DNA of 64,000 nucleotides, from assembly GCA_030737875.1 (NCBI GenBank), contig CM060915.1, positions 565,734,577-565,798,576 of the forward strand, read 5' to 3'. This stretch comes from Allium sativum. Lineage: Eukaryota > Streptophyta > Magnoliopsida > Asparagales > Amaryllidaceae. How positions within the stretch are numbered: position 1 is the first letter of the stretch; each line of letters begins with the position of its first letter. A model generated the notes under the pieces. The model was not told where the DNA came from. It did not search any database and saw nothing but the letters and a program-made list of their open reading frames with translations. Both the position numbers and the translations under genes were made by a program. Below, piece by piece: positions 47,960-58,496 of this stretch.

Positions 47960-49572
47960 TGTGCGAGTAGTCATCAATGAAGGAAACAAAATAATATGCT
48001 CCACCAATAGAAGCTGTAGAGTATGACCCCCAAACATCCGAATGCACACAATCAAGTACCCTCTTAGAAGTATGCATGTCTTCGCCAAAAGAAACTCTGG
48101 TTTGCTTTGCTAATACACACTCCTTGCAAAAGTCCAACTTGTTGAAGATTTCTCCTTTGATCTTTTTCTTCTTACGACGCAACTATAAGTTCTTCTCCGA
48201 AGTATGACCTAATCTCATTTGCCAAAGCTTGGTAGCATCCAAACTTTTAGAACTATCGACTCCAACACATGATTCTCCATGGACAGTGGTACCCATTAGC
48301 AAATACAGATTTTGCACCATAACACCCTTCATCAATACAAGTGCCTCTCTAGAAACTCTCAAACCATCTTTAACAATGGTTGTTTTGCATCCCAATGATG
48401 CCAATTGGCCTAATGATATCAATGACTTCCGAAGACCTGGGACATAACGGACATTCGAAAGTGTGCGAACAATCCCATCATACATGCGAATGCGAACTGA
48501 ACCAACTCCCATAGACTTGCATGTAGCATCGTTTCCCATAAGGATATAACTTCCTTCTTTGGCATCGAAGGAAGAAAAATAATCCTTATTAGGAGTCATG
48601 TGAAATGATGCTCCAGAATCTAGAATCCAGTGGTCTGCAAAGTCTGATACAACCGCTGTCAATAAGTCGCTACCGCCTTTCTCCATCGCAATAGATGAAG
48701 AACCATCAATCTTCTTGTCCAACTCTGGACAGTCCCTTCTCCAATGGCCTGGTTTCTTACAATAATAGCACTTTCCATCTTTAGACTTACTCCGCGAATT
48801 AGGCTTCCTAGAATTGGAAGCCCTCTATTATTCTTCCCTTTCTTCTCTGCTCTTCCTCTCTTTCTCTGCAAATAAGCCTGAACTACTACTTCCTCCACTA
48901 CTATCACCAACACCAAAGTCTTTCATCTGATCTCTCAACTCTTCACTGAGCAAACCTGTCATCACATCATCTAATTTCAATGTGTCTCTACCATAGGCTG
49001 TTAGCGAAACCAGTGTATCGATCTAGAAGCGAACACAACAGAACCATTGCTTTTTGTTCTTCATCAATCTTCAACTCAACAGACTTCATCTTCATCAACA
49101 GGTCATCAAACACACTTAGGTGTGTCTTAATTGAAGAACCTTCCTTCATTTTATAAGTGAAGAAAGTTTTCAATAGGATCAGGCGGTTGGTTAGGGATTT
49201 CTTCATGTAGAGGTCCTCCAACTTCTTCCAAATGCCTCTAGCTGTTGTCTCCTGACTGATTTCAGAAATTGCATTTTTTCCCATAGCAAGCTGAAGAGTA
49301 GTAAAGGCCCATTCTTCCATCTCTTCTAATTCCACTGATGAAATATCAACAGGCAAGGTCTCTGTACCAAATACTACTCGATGAACGCGATTTCTTCTCA
49401 AAACCGCTTTCATCATCCACTGCCATTTTTCAAAATCTCCTTCACCATTCCACTTCTCTATCGTCAACTGTGATCCTGACGCCACATAGGAGCCTCTGAC
49501 GTATGGAGCAACTACTGGCACTGACGTATTATTTGTCTTGTTTTCATCTCCTCCTGTCATTCTACCAAACAC
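47960..49572 (-). pseudogene. copia gag, protease and integrase start (5' half)
   Basis: ATG at 49572. Gag shows the copia pattern (IEKWNGEGDFEKWQWMMKAVL, then LILLKTFFTYKMKEGSSI). The frame shifts near 48990. A CCHC knuckle (CYYCKKPGHWRRDC) is at about 48730-48773. The protease has WILDSGASFHM. The pre-integrase motif LWQMRLGHTSEKNL ends in a stop at 48180. The integrase then starts with CKECVLAKQ and the first catalytic Asp in HSDVWG, reaching FIDDYS before the CACTA-2 insertion. It continues at 32992. Confidence 0.9.
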
Positions 49573-49588
49573 CTTCTTTGTGAATCTA

Positions 49589-49600
49589 GCTCTGATACCA
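49589..49600 (-). promoter_or_regulatory. Primer binding site of the copia element
   Basis: On the minus strand it reads TGGTATCAGAGC, the initiator-Met tRNA complement, two bases from the LTR. Confidence 0.94.
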
Positions 49601-49602
49601 GT

Positions 49603-50277
49603 TGTAAGGGGTGATCAATCCCTTGCAGCGGAAAAACCTGAATAGGATCTTGCACTGATGTGATAGAACAAACAGCTTGAAATGAATCTCAATCACAGAT
49701 AAAAAAATAGAGAACACACAAATTTATAGTGGTTCCACTATCGCAAGATAGTGTACGTCCACTTCAATGGGGAAGAGATTTTATTAATATATTCAAGAGA
49801 TTACAGAGTCTTTTTTAATGTAGAGCAAAAGAAATGAAGAATACAATGATCTCATCTCACATATCATCCTCTATGTTTCTCTTTAAATAGAGAAAAAAAG
49901 GTTACTTAGGGAAGAAAAAATTGATTTATGTAAAATAAATCAATCTATGGAAAACTAATATCTCATTAATTGTCATATGATTGATTGATAATTTCCCTTT
50001 TCTCCATCAATCAATCCCATTAATTAATTGTCATATGATTGATTGATAATTTCCCTTTTCCCCATCAATCAATCCCTTTTGCAATTTTAGTATCTTTCCG
50101 TTTCTTTTCTTCATGAAACATGGCAACTAATTAAATGACAAATATTTCCAATATCCCCTATTCATTAATATTCCTTCCATTTCTTTCCATTCATTCCTTG
50201 CCCAAAATAGGTAACGAAATTACCATGCATATCTCCATAATTAATTAGATATGGAAATATTGTATCATTAAATTCCA
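49603..50277 (-). repeat. 5' LTR of the copia element
   Basis: Matches 29538-30213. It includes duplicated blocks ATGATTGATTGATAATTTCCC (two copies each LTR). The minus-strand promoter should lie here; I could not place a TATA box with confidence. Confidence 0.92.
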
Positions 50278-50282
50278 ATAAT

Positions 50283-51740
50283 TTTGCACCAAGATGGCAT
50301 TGTTTCTTAAAATATTCATGTACAAGTCTATTCTATATTATATGGCTAAAGAAAGAGTTTCTGATATTGTACATGGATTAGTTATGCTAAACCTAAGCCT
50401 TCAAATCAAAAACAAAATTTTCAACGGTAGCATGATGACACTTTGTTCTTGGTTTATGGAAGAGAACGGTACAAAGCATGTGAAGTTAGTTGTTCATATT
50501 TCGTAATCAATGTTCAGATATGGAAATGAAATTTTCTATGTTGCATTATAGTATCACCATTTTCCAACTGAATTAGCTAAAGCAGGATTGGAAAGACATA
50601 CGCTATAAGCTATTTACTAGATGTTTGCCAATATTTCTTTTATTCAATATATGGTCCAGAGATCTTTCCACATTATTAAGTAAATATAGACATGTGTTTC
50701 CAATAAAAAGTTAGGTTTGCATGATGGGACCTAAATCATAAATTGGTTATCAATCTGGATTGACATAATGAAGTATTGCAAGAGGGATGTGTTTATGTAG
50801 TATTCTAAGAGTTGCCACTTTTGCACCAACTGCTTTGATGTTCAATTTTTTTTCTTAAATGCTAACTGTTATTCTCCCTTTGTCAGGAGGCTATTTCATT
50901 CATTTTTAGGACTATTTCGCTGGTTGTATGCTACACTAACGCATTATTTTACTACACGTACAAGCACTGGAATTAAAAACTTAAGTAAAGTTTATTGTTA
51001 TTTTATCTTTGTTTTTTAGGTTTGTTATGTTCCTTTGAATGTTTGAGGTGAGAGGTAATTTCCTAAAGCCTAATAGAGATAGTCTTACGTTGCAGACAGG
51101 ATGCATTTCTTTTTGCTAGAATTTATGTGCAATTTTTCATTGATTGTTAAACCATTACTTCAGTGTCAACAAACAACAAACTACTTAATTTTCAAATAAT
51201 TTTTAATCAATATTTGATCCCTTTGTTAATTTTGAACCTTAGTTTTTGTAATCATATGCAGGTTAGGCAGAGCTTGCATAGAATAAAGACTGAAGCAACC
51301 CAAACCATGATAATTTGTACTTAGAGATGGGGATGCATCCAAAATCAAAGGAGATGATAGCCACTCATGTAGTAATAGGTCTGGCAGGGATTAGGTGCTA
51401 TTCCTATGTATACCAGATGTAGTATTTCTATGTACATGCATGCACAACTTAAATATATGCATCTAATAGTTATCATGCTTTATGGATGTCCAATTTTCAT
51501 AGTAACTCTCTTACTATTGATCCACTTTTGCTATATAATTATGGAAGAATTCATTATTTTTTTGTTAGCAATTTAGGCTCCATGTATAGTTGATATGCCT
51601 ATAACTGTAACTATAAGATTGGATTTGATAATGACCGCATATGCTATGTCAAATTGAGAAGATGCTTTGCTTACTATTTAAATACGTAGGATTTAAATCA
51701 CCTCTTTGAAAGGACCTAACAGGATATGATATACAAGTTC
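50283..51740. other. Intergenic sequence right of the copia element
   Basis: AT-rich, no supportable gene. One 70-codon open stretch (50294-50506) has no recognisable domain. It was adjacent to 29537 before the copia insertion. Confidence 0.5.
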
Positions 51741-51890
51741 GAGTTAGTTGACACCACTTTATGTGGTATCACCATGACCTCGGTCCCCTATTAGTGGAAA
51801 TTAGGAGGGTCCATATATGTTCCATGATTCCACCAATAAGATGGTGGAGTCACGTACGTTGACACCACATAAAGTGGTGTCAACAAACTC
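51741..51890. mobile_element. Foldback MITE, copy 2
   Basis: 150 bp with termini GAGTTAGTTGACACCAC and GTGGTGTCAACAAACTC. Inner pair CCACTTTATGTGG and CCACATAAAGTGG. Related to the copy at 67-214 by termini, length and internal landmarks (CACCATGACCTCG, GGAGGGTCCATA) but clearly diverged. No coding sequence. Confidence 0.78.
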
Positions 51891-53071
51891 CTACTAATGA
51901 TATACATATTTGGCAGAGAAAATGTGATGTTTCATAGAAGTAGCTATAATAACCGTTTCACTATAAAATCTCATTGTTGTTCGTTATCATAATAAATTTT
52001 GTTGTTTATAGGAATGAGCTAAATGGGCAGTATGTGTTTATTTTGATATCGTCACAGGGTATATTTATCGAAGTAACCTTTTAAAAAAAAAATGGTTATA
52101 GGATGACCGTGTAATATATCTTAGCCCCGTGTGCAAAACACGGGTTCACGCTTTTATCGTTGAATTGCCTTGTTAATTTTAGAATAGAAGAGCTTATCTC
52201 TCTTTCTAAAAGATAGCGTATAGACTACACCACTACTGATGAATACCAAGGACGCATACCCAAAGCTTTTATATTCATTATTCATCACTAACAATAAGAA
52301 AATGAACAACTTAGATAAAATAAAATTAAATAAAATAAAAAGAAGAGAGAGACAACCATCAACAACTACTAGTTTACTTAAGCATTGTTTCCGGCGACTA
52401 ACTTCCAGTTCTACCCTATCATCGATTGGGTCTCGCTCTAATTATAAGGAATAACATCCATCACCCTCTAAAGCACCACTTGATATTACATTGTTAAAAA
52501 GACAAGTTCTAAGATAACTATAAACACTGATTGATTATTTAACCGACAAGGCTTGGGAATTCAGACATCGAATAGTACAAATCAAAACATTTCAACATTT
52601 AAATTGAAAGGAATTGTAAAGACAAAAAATCTAAGCGTCGGTTTGGTTTCAAAATAAATTTCATGCATTAAATTTTAACATTTATCTCAAAATGCACGGA
52701 AAAGGAGAGGAAATATCATAGTTCATATTCTCAATAACCAAATGTTTCTTGTTAAGGCTTGGTCTTTATTATTGTAGTGGTTTCTAGACAACTTAACCAA
52801 ATAAAGGTAAACAACAGTGAAATAAATCCATCGGAAGTAGACAAGTGATATGTAAGAACTTTTGAAAAGCAAAGTAAAGTATATTATTCATAACTGAAAT
52901 TTACACGAGTTCATATACAACAACAAACACAAATATGACTATACAACTATCTGATGACAATAATGAGAAAAAAACATAATAACAAATGAACACTAAGCAT
53001 AGAAAAAACTCATTATAGTACATCAAAGCAGCTATGGCTATAACAGCACAAAACTACCACATCAGATACTA
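51891..53071. other. Intergenic sequence before the LINE
   Basis: AT-rich, no gene seen. The part from about 52860 to 53071 may be the 3' untranslated end of the LINE, which reads leftward. I could not find its poly-A tract. Confidence 0.45.
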
Positions 53072-55766
53072 CTACCCAAGCTTTTGAACTTCATGCAAAA
53101 CCTCTCTATGAATCAGCATATATATTTCATTTGAATTCTTAGCAACATGCTCAAAGATTCTTCTATTTCTCTCATTCCAAACTTCATAGATTAACACTTT
53201 AAGGATCTTCATCAAACTTTCTATTCTACTATTCCTCCATCTAGTAGATTTATATATATTGAACCACTCCAATTGACTATCTCTAACCGGTCTATGAAAG
53301 TTATGAAAGTTAACATTTGAAAGAATTCTAAGCCAAATACTAAACACAAATGAACAGGAGGAAAAAAGATGCGTATTGCTCTCCTCTTCAACTTTGCAAA
53401 ACTCACATAATCCATTAGGAATTAACCCTATCTTGAATAACTTTTGTTTAGTATTAATGACATTAGCCATCACCTTCCACAATAAAAAGTTTTTCTTGGC
53501 CGAACTACTCAAACTCCATATACGACTTGACCAAGAAAAACAGTGAGAATCCTGTTTCAATGCATTATAAACATTCTGAATGCTATGAACAACATCACTC
53601 CATAACAGACGTTGGCCAGAAAAATGATTAAAATTACATTCCTTAACCTCATTCCAAAGCTGCCGAAGAGCTACTGAACTAGAAAAAGGAAGCATAGGCT
53701 CACCATCATGCAAATAATCTTCCACCAATGCCCTATCAGGAATTCCAGAATTCAATTTAATGTTATAATCAACCATTTTACTTAGAATAAGACCTTTTTT
53801 CACCCAAGGATCATGCCAAAAGTATGTATTACTAAAATTAGTATTATACTGAATAAGTGGCAAGAAAACTTCACGTAATTTGAGGATACTTCTCCAACTC
53901 CAGCTGCTGTTTCGGTTGATCTGCATACTCCAGAAATTTTTAGACCCAATCTTATTCTTGTATATCCAATCAGTCCATAAACTACCATCCCTACAAATCA
54001 ATTTTTGAAAATAAACTGAAATAGTTGATTTATTCCAGAGAAATAAATTTGTGATTCCCAGACCACCAGACTTCTTGTCTTCATAAAGCTTGCAATAAGC
54101 TATAGGAATTAACTTTTTAGAAAAAGGGTTCCCATGCCATAAAAATTTATTAAAAGCACTTGAAATCATCCTAATAACTTTGATAGGCAAAATAAAGTGT
54201 CTTGTCCAATACGTAGTCATAGCCGTAGCAACTGATTAGATTATTGTAAGTCTGGCAGCTTGTGATAAACTATTAGGAGGCCAAGATAGCAATTTGCCAA
54301 TAATTTTTTCAAATAAAGGAGTGCAATTAATCTTTGAAATTCTGGAACTTATTAAAGGTAAACCTAAATAAGATTCATTCAAAGATAGTTCCTTCAGGCC
54401 AGAACAAGCAATGATTTCATTCCTTTTATCTATATTCAAACTGACAATTGAAATTGAGGATTTACCAATATTAATCTGAAGACCAGTTATCAAATAAAAA
54501 TCATGAAGAGAAGCCAATATTGCTTTAATGTTTTGAACACTTGGTTTGGTGAAAACAACCAGATCATCAGCAAATAGAAGATTAGTAATGCATGGATCCT
54601 TACACCTTGGATGAAGATCTAACACCTTCATTTTGACTTTATCCAGAAGTAGGGAATTCAAAAGTTCCATGACAATTATGAATAAGTATGGTGATATTGG
54701 ATCACCTTGCCTGATCCCATTTGCACCTCTAAAATATCCAAATAAACCCCCTTTCCTAGAAATAGAGTAATTCGGAGAAGAAATACAAGTGTAAATCCAT
54801 GCCAAGAAGGGCTTGGGAAAATTCATTCTCGACATTATAGCTAGAATAGAGCACCATGAAACCATGTCAAAGGCCTTTTTAATATCAAGCATCAACATAC
54901 ATCTTGGGGAAATTGATTTTCTATTATACCCATAAAGCAGTTCTTGGGTTAATAGGATGTTATCACTAATGGACCTACCACTCACAAATGCAGCCTGATT
55001 ATTGGAAATAATAGAAGGTAAAACAGCTTTCATCCTATTGACCAAAACATTAGAAATAATTTTATAAACTATATTGCAGCAACTAATGGGTCTAAAATCC
55101 AAAACAGAAAAGGGATTAACCACTTTAGGAATGAGAGAAATAGAAGTTGTTGAAAGAGAAGTAGGTAAGGAATTATGCAAAAAGAAAAACTTAATTGCCT
55201 AAATTAAATCCTCACCTACAAATCCCTAACACTTTTGCATGAAGAAAACATTAAAACCATCTGGACCACCACAGCTATCAGCATCCAGACTGAATACTAC
55301 ATCTTTGATTTCAGTCTCACTAATAAGCTCAATTAGCTTCTCAGATTCCAAATTAGATAAGAAAGGAAGATCAGCGTTGAAAATTGGAGAAACATCTGAA
55401 GGGAACCTCTTTGGAGATGCAAGAATGGAAGAGAAATAATTAACAAAAGCATTGTTAATCTCATCATCATTTACATGATTTACCCTATTCATATCTTGAA
55501 CCATGAAGACCCCAGAAGCAGCCTTCAAATTTTTCAAAGACCTTCAAAGACCTGTGAAAAATTTTAGTATTTTTGTCCCCTTCAAATTCTCTTCTGAAAA
55601 AAGCCTTTTGCTTAATAGCTTGAATTTCTGAACTCAAAGCAGCCTCTAAATTGGAACTGTGACAAAAATTAAGATACAATTTGGAGGGCGTGAAATTGTA
55701 TATTTGAGATAGTGACCAGGCTGTTAACTTATTACTGTCTGAAATGGCTATGTTTTTGGCATTCAC
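53072..55766 (-). pseudogene. L1-like LINE fragment: reverse transcriptase and zf-RVT, 5' truncated
   Basis: Minus strand. Begins with the linker before the polymerase (AFFRREFEGDKNTKIFHRS, 55590), then the reverse transcriptase: VNPFSVLDFRPISCCNIVYK, ALVNRMK-like region, LDIKKAFDMVSW, GIRQGDPISPYLF, and the catalytic LLFADDLVVF (about 54570). A zf-RVT domain follows (KKNFLLWKVMAN; CEFCKVEEESNTHLFSSC), ending at 53072. Frames break near 55540, 55225, and at a stop near 54236. The endonuclease and ORF1 are missing, as expected from 5' truncation during target-primed reverse transcription. It is inactive. Confidence 0.9.
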
Positions 55767-56558
55767 TGCTAGTTATATGTATGAAACTATGAATGATAAA
55801 ATGTCTTGCAGACTATGTTGCTAGTTAAATGTGTGAGACTATGAATGATAATACTAGTGCATGAAAATACTTTATACTTAACTACAGGCAGTAGTTCTAT
55901 CAGAAGTGTACCATCTAAATATTAGAGGAGCTGAAGAAATACAATGGTTGCACTATATCTAACCCTTGTGTTCAGGATAAACTGCACCCGTTCATCACTA
56001 TACATCAATGCATGAACTTTCTTTATGTATTAACGAAAATCTTAGTGAGTTAATAGTCTAGATAATTAGAAATTTCTATTTTCTATATAATAATGTGAGC
56101 ATCTTAGAGAGCCTTGTGTTCAGGATAAACTGCACCAGATCTTTCTGTATATACCATTGTCATTAATACAATTGTCACTCACGATGGCAAGACACTGAGA
56201 ATCTTTCAACATTTCTTCTATAATGATTTTTCCTAGGCAAATAAGTTATAAATCCAAAATCTTGAACTAGAGAATGAAAAAAAAAGCAAGCTCCCTTTTA
56301 TTAAAAAAAAGAAGCCCATGAACCCTCCTCATTTCAAAAATACAGAGTAATTCAAATAAATTCAAAGAAGTAAAATGCTTAGGTCTACAATTTTTTGACA
56401 TCAAAATCTTCAAGATCTGAAGTTAAAAAAGCATACTATGGTGATTGTAGCCACTCGTGGGTCCACAATAGCGATGGTTTTCTAGGGCTGGAGTTGTCGA
56501 AGTTTCCAGTTGTCGATTGATGTAATAGAGGCCAAATTTGGATTTAGGGATTTAGAAA
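55767..56558. other. Non-coding sequence with two short duplications
   Basis: No gene. A block of about 60-70 bp with GCTAGTTA-ATGT-TGA-ACTATGAATGATAA is duplicated at about 55768 and 55819. CCTTGTGTTCAGGATAAACT occurs at about 55965 and 56112. It may belong to CACTA-3. Confidence 0.45.
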
Positions 56559-56768
56559 TCAGCTTTTAGGGTCGGGGTTAATCGGCGTCATAGAAGGAGG
56601 TCGCGATTCATGCTCACTGGAAGTGGAGGCATGTTGTCGGCAAGAAAAATCCGGAGGATCAGGAGGAATCGGAGCTGTCATCACTGGGGTCGGCGACAGA
56701 GGATGAGGCTGGAAAGGAGGATGCAGACGTGATTCCATTTGCCAGGAGAATTTTGTGGAAGTCGCCAT
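56559..56768 (-). other. Proline-rich open frame on the inner side of the CACTA-3 terminus
   Basis: A 69-codon minus-strand frame with an ATG at 56768 and a proline/serine-rich product (PPFQPHPLSPTPVMTAPIPP). It is preceded by a GC-richer leader (56770-56880) reading inward from the CACTA-3 end. Position resembles a first exon. No recognised domain, so it may be non-coding. Confidence 0.3.
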
Positions 56769-56929
56769 TTTCTTATGTCGGTTTAAAGGGCTTGGGGTTT
56801 CGTTGAAGGAGGGAAGATGAAAATTTCAGTTCATGCTAAAAGCAGCGTTGAGTGGAAAACGAAAACTTCGGAATAGAATGAAAGCGGGGTTGTGGGGAAA
56901 CGAAAAGTTGTTGATATTGATGGTTTAAT

Positions 56930-57400
56930 AAAAACAATATTCATTTACACATAATGGATGAATAGAATTTTCTATTTGTTTAGTTATTGTTTATTTTCAA
57001 ACTATTTTTTTAATTATTAGTTACTATTGTTAATAACATAATTAAATTAAAAAAAATCTATCAAAAGCACAAACAGGCGGTTGTTAACTGCTGAACAAAC
57101 AAGTTTCCAAAATTATATTTATTAAAACTGATGAAATAGTAACTACCAAATCAAATATTACTTATTACTTATTAATAATAGTTATTATTTAACTTTTATT
57201 TATTTCTACTTAGTTATAATCGGTTAATAATTATTAAAAGCATTAACTATTAAAAATAAATTACTACTTATTAAATATTAATTATTTAATAATAATTAAT
57301 AAATATTATTGATTCCTAAGTTTATTATCAATTATTAGTTATTATTAAATATTAATATAATTAGTTATTAAATATAGATATTATAAACATGAAGTTTGTA
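56930..57400. repeat. Extremely AT-rich block of CACTA-3
   Basis: TTATTAATAATTATTAAAT-type low-complexity sequence, in the same position relative to the terminus as in CACTA-2. Confidence 0.55.
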
Positions 57401-57553
57401 ATAGGCATCTATTACAAATAAAAAAAAGAAAAGTTGTAAAAATATGTTTATTACAACTTCAGGGAATTGACTGTTGTAAAAAACATTTATTACAACTTTG
57501 CTTTTCCCACAATTGTAAAATTAAAGTTTTAATATGGTGTTTTTGTTGTAGTG
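57401..57553. mobile_element. CACTA-3 right terminus (orphan end)
   Basis: The end reads TTTTTGTTGTAGTG, whose reverse complement CACTACAACAAAAAC is very close to the left end of CACTA-2. Just inside, TTACAACTT and GTTGTAAAA alternate in both orientations about six times, a subterminal array different from those of the other three CACTAs. I found no matching left end with a TCA flank in this window, so the element may be truncated or end outside. The limits of its body are unknown. Confidence 0.75.
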
Positions 57554-58398
57554 TCAGTTATGTTCAAATCAAATCTTCAGAAAGTCGTTGTGGAATCGTT
57601 TATAAAGCATAACGATTTATAGTTTATACATAATTTTTATATAATATAAACTGAACGTCAATTTTAATGTAAAAGGGAGTAGTCAACATAACACTACATC
57701 ACCATGTTGTGTGTAGGCTAGTTTGAATATGGTGTTGTGTGTTGGCTAGTTTGAATGTGATGTGGTGTGTAAATGTGTTAGAATGTGTTTTTCTTGAAGG
57801 CGAGTTTTGGAAACTCGTCTTTGTATTTTACTGAAGGCGAGTTTCCAAAACTCGCCTTCGAAACCCAAACAGATCTATATCTGTTATTATTCTGCAACAT
57901 GGCTATTTGCGTTATTGTTTATAAAAACAAGCCCGAATAAGTGAATTATCCTTTGGATTAGATGTACATGTTGTCCATCCAAGGATTTCCCACGATAATG
58001 TTGCGGTCAGATATTGATTAACTGTTCAAGAAGTGATGACGCAATTTAATGTTACCAAATTTACATGCTTTTATTCAATTGGCATTGAGACTTGAGAAAG
58101 TAAATTATACTTTCTTTCTCGCACGACCGCGTCAAAACAATTTTCTGAAATTGATTTGTTCAAATAGGCATAGAATACATGTCGATTGAGACCAACTATC
58201 ATGCAGAATTCCTCTATTCAAATATGAGGTTTGAAGTCGATTATTCACTGTACATATCAGCTCTGTGTAGGATGAGCATGTATATTGTTAGGATTGTCTC
58301 GCATGTTATTAAGGAGGAATGATGGTTTGGATACAATAGTTCTACATTCCGGAATATATTGAAGGAATTGTGTACAAATATGAGCTGGTAGACACGTA
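57554..58398. other. Spacer between CACTA-3 and CACTA-4
   Basis: No gene seen. Contains GGCTAGTTTGAAT repeats at about 57716-57760 and the palindrome at 57796-57859. The last three bases (GTA, 58396-58398) should be the left target duplication of CACTA-4. Confidence 0.5.
57796..57859. repeat. Perfect 22-bp inverted repeat with 20-bp spacer
   Basis: 57796-57817 and 57838-57859 are perfect reverse complements. Within each arm CGAGTTTTGGAAACTCG is nearly self-complementary as well, so alternative folds are possible. Confidence 0.85.
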
Positions 58399-58496
58399 CA
58401 CTACAAGAAAGGAGCTTAAATTCGACGGCCCATATCGACGGTTTCCGACGGCTTTCGACGGGCCGTCGGCGGCCGTCGGAAACCGTCGATTATAAA
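58399..58496. repeat. CACTA-4 left terminus and subterminal CCGACGG repeats
   Basis: CGACGG, CCGACGG and CCGTCGG occur about eight times in 60 bp (58427-58490), in both orientations, with TTTCCGACGGC and GGCCGTCGGAAAC as longer forms. CACTA-1 has the same longer forms with CCAACGG/CCGTTGG. Confidence 0.88.

Larger units (their letters stand above)
29538..50277 (-). mobile_element. Ty1/copia element, Tork/TNT1-like, split by CACTA-2
   Basis: Minus-strand element with LTRs of 676 and 675 bp, an initiator-Met primer site, and gag, protease, integrase, reverse transcriptase and RNase H in copia order. The integrase is cut at 32992/47957 by a CACTA insertion. Without it the element is about 5.8 kb. 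Flanking pentamers are ATTAT (29533-29537) and ATAAT (50278-50282), which differ by one base, so the target duplication is imperfect. Several stops and frameshifts make it defective. Confidence 0.93.
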
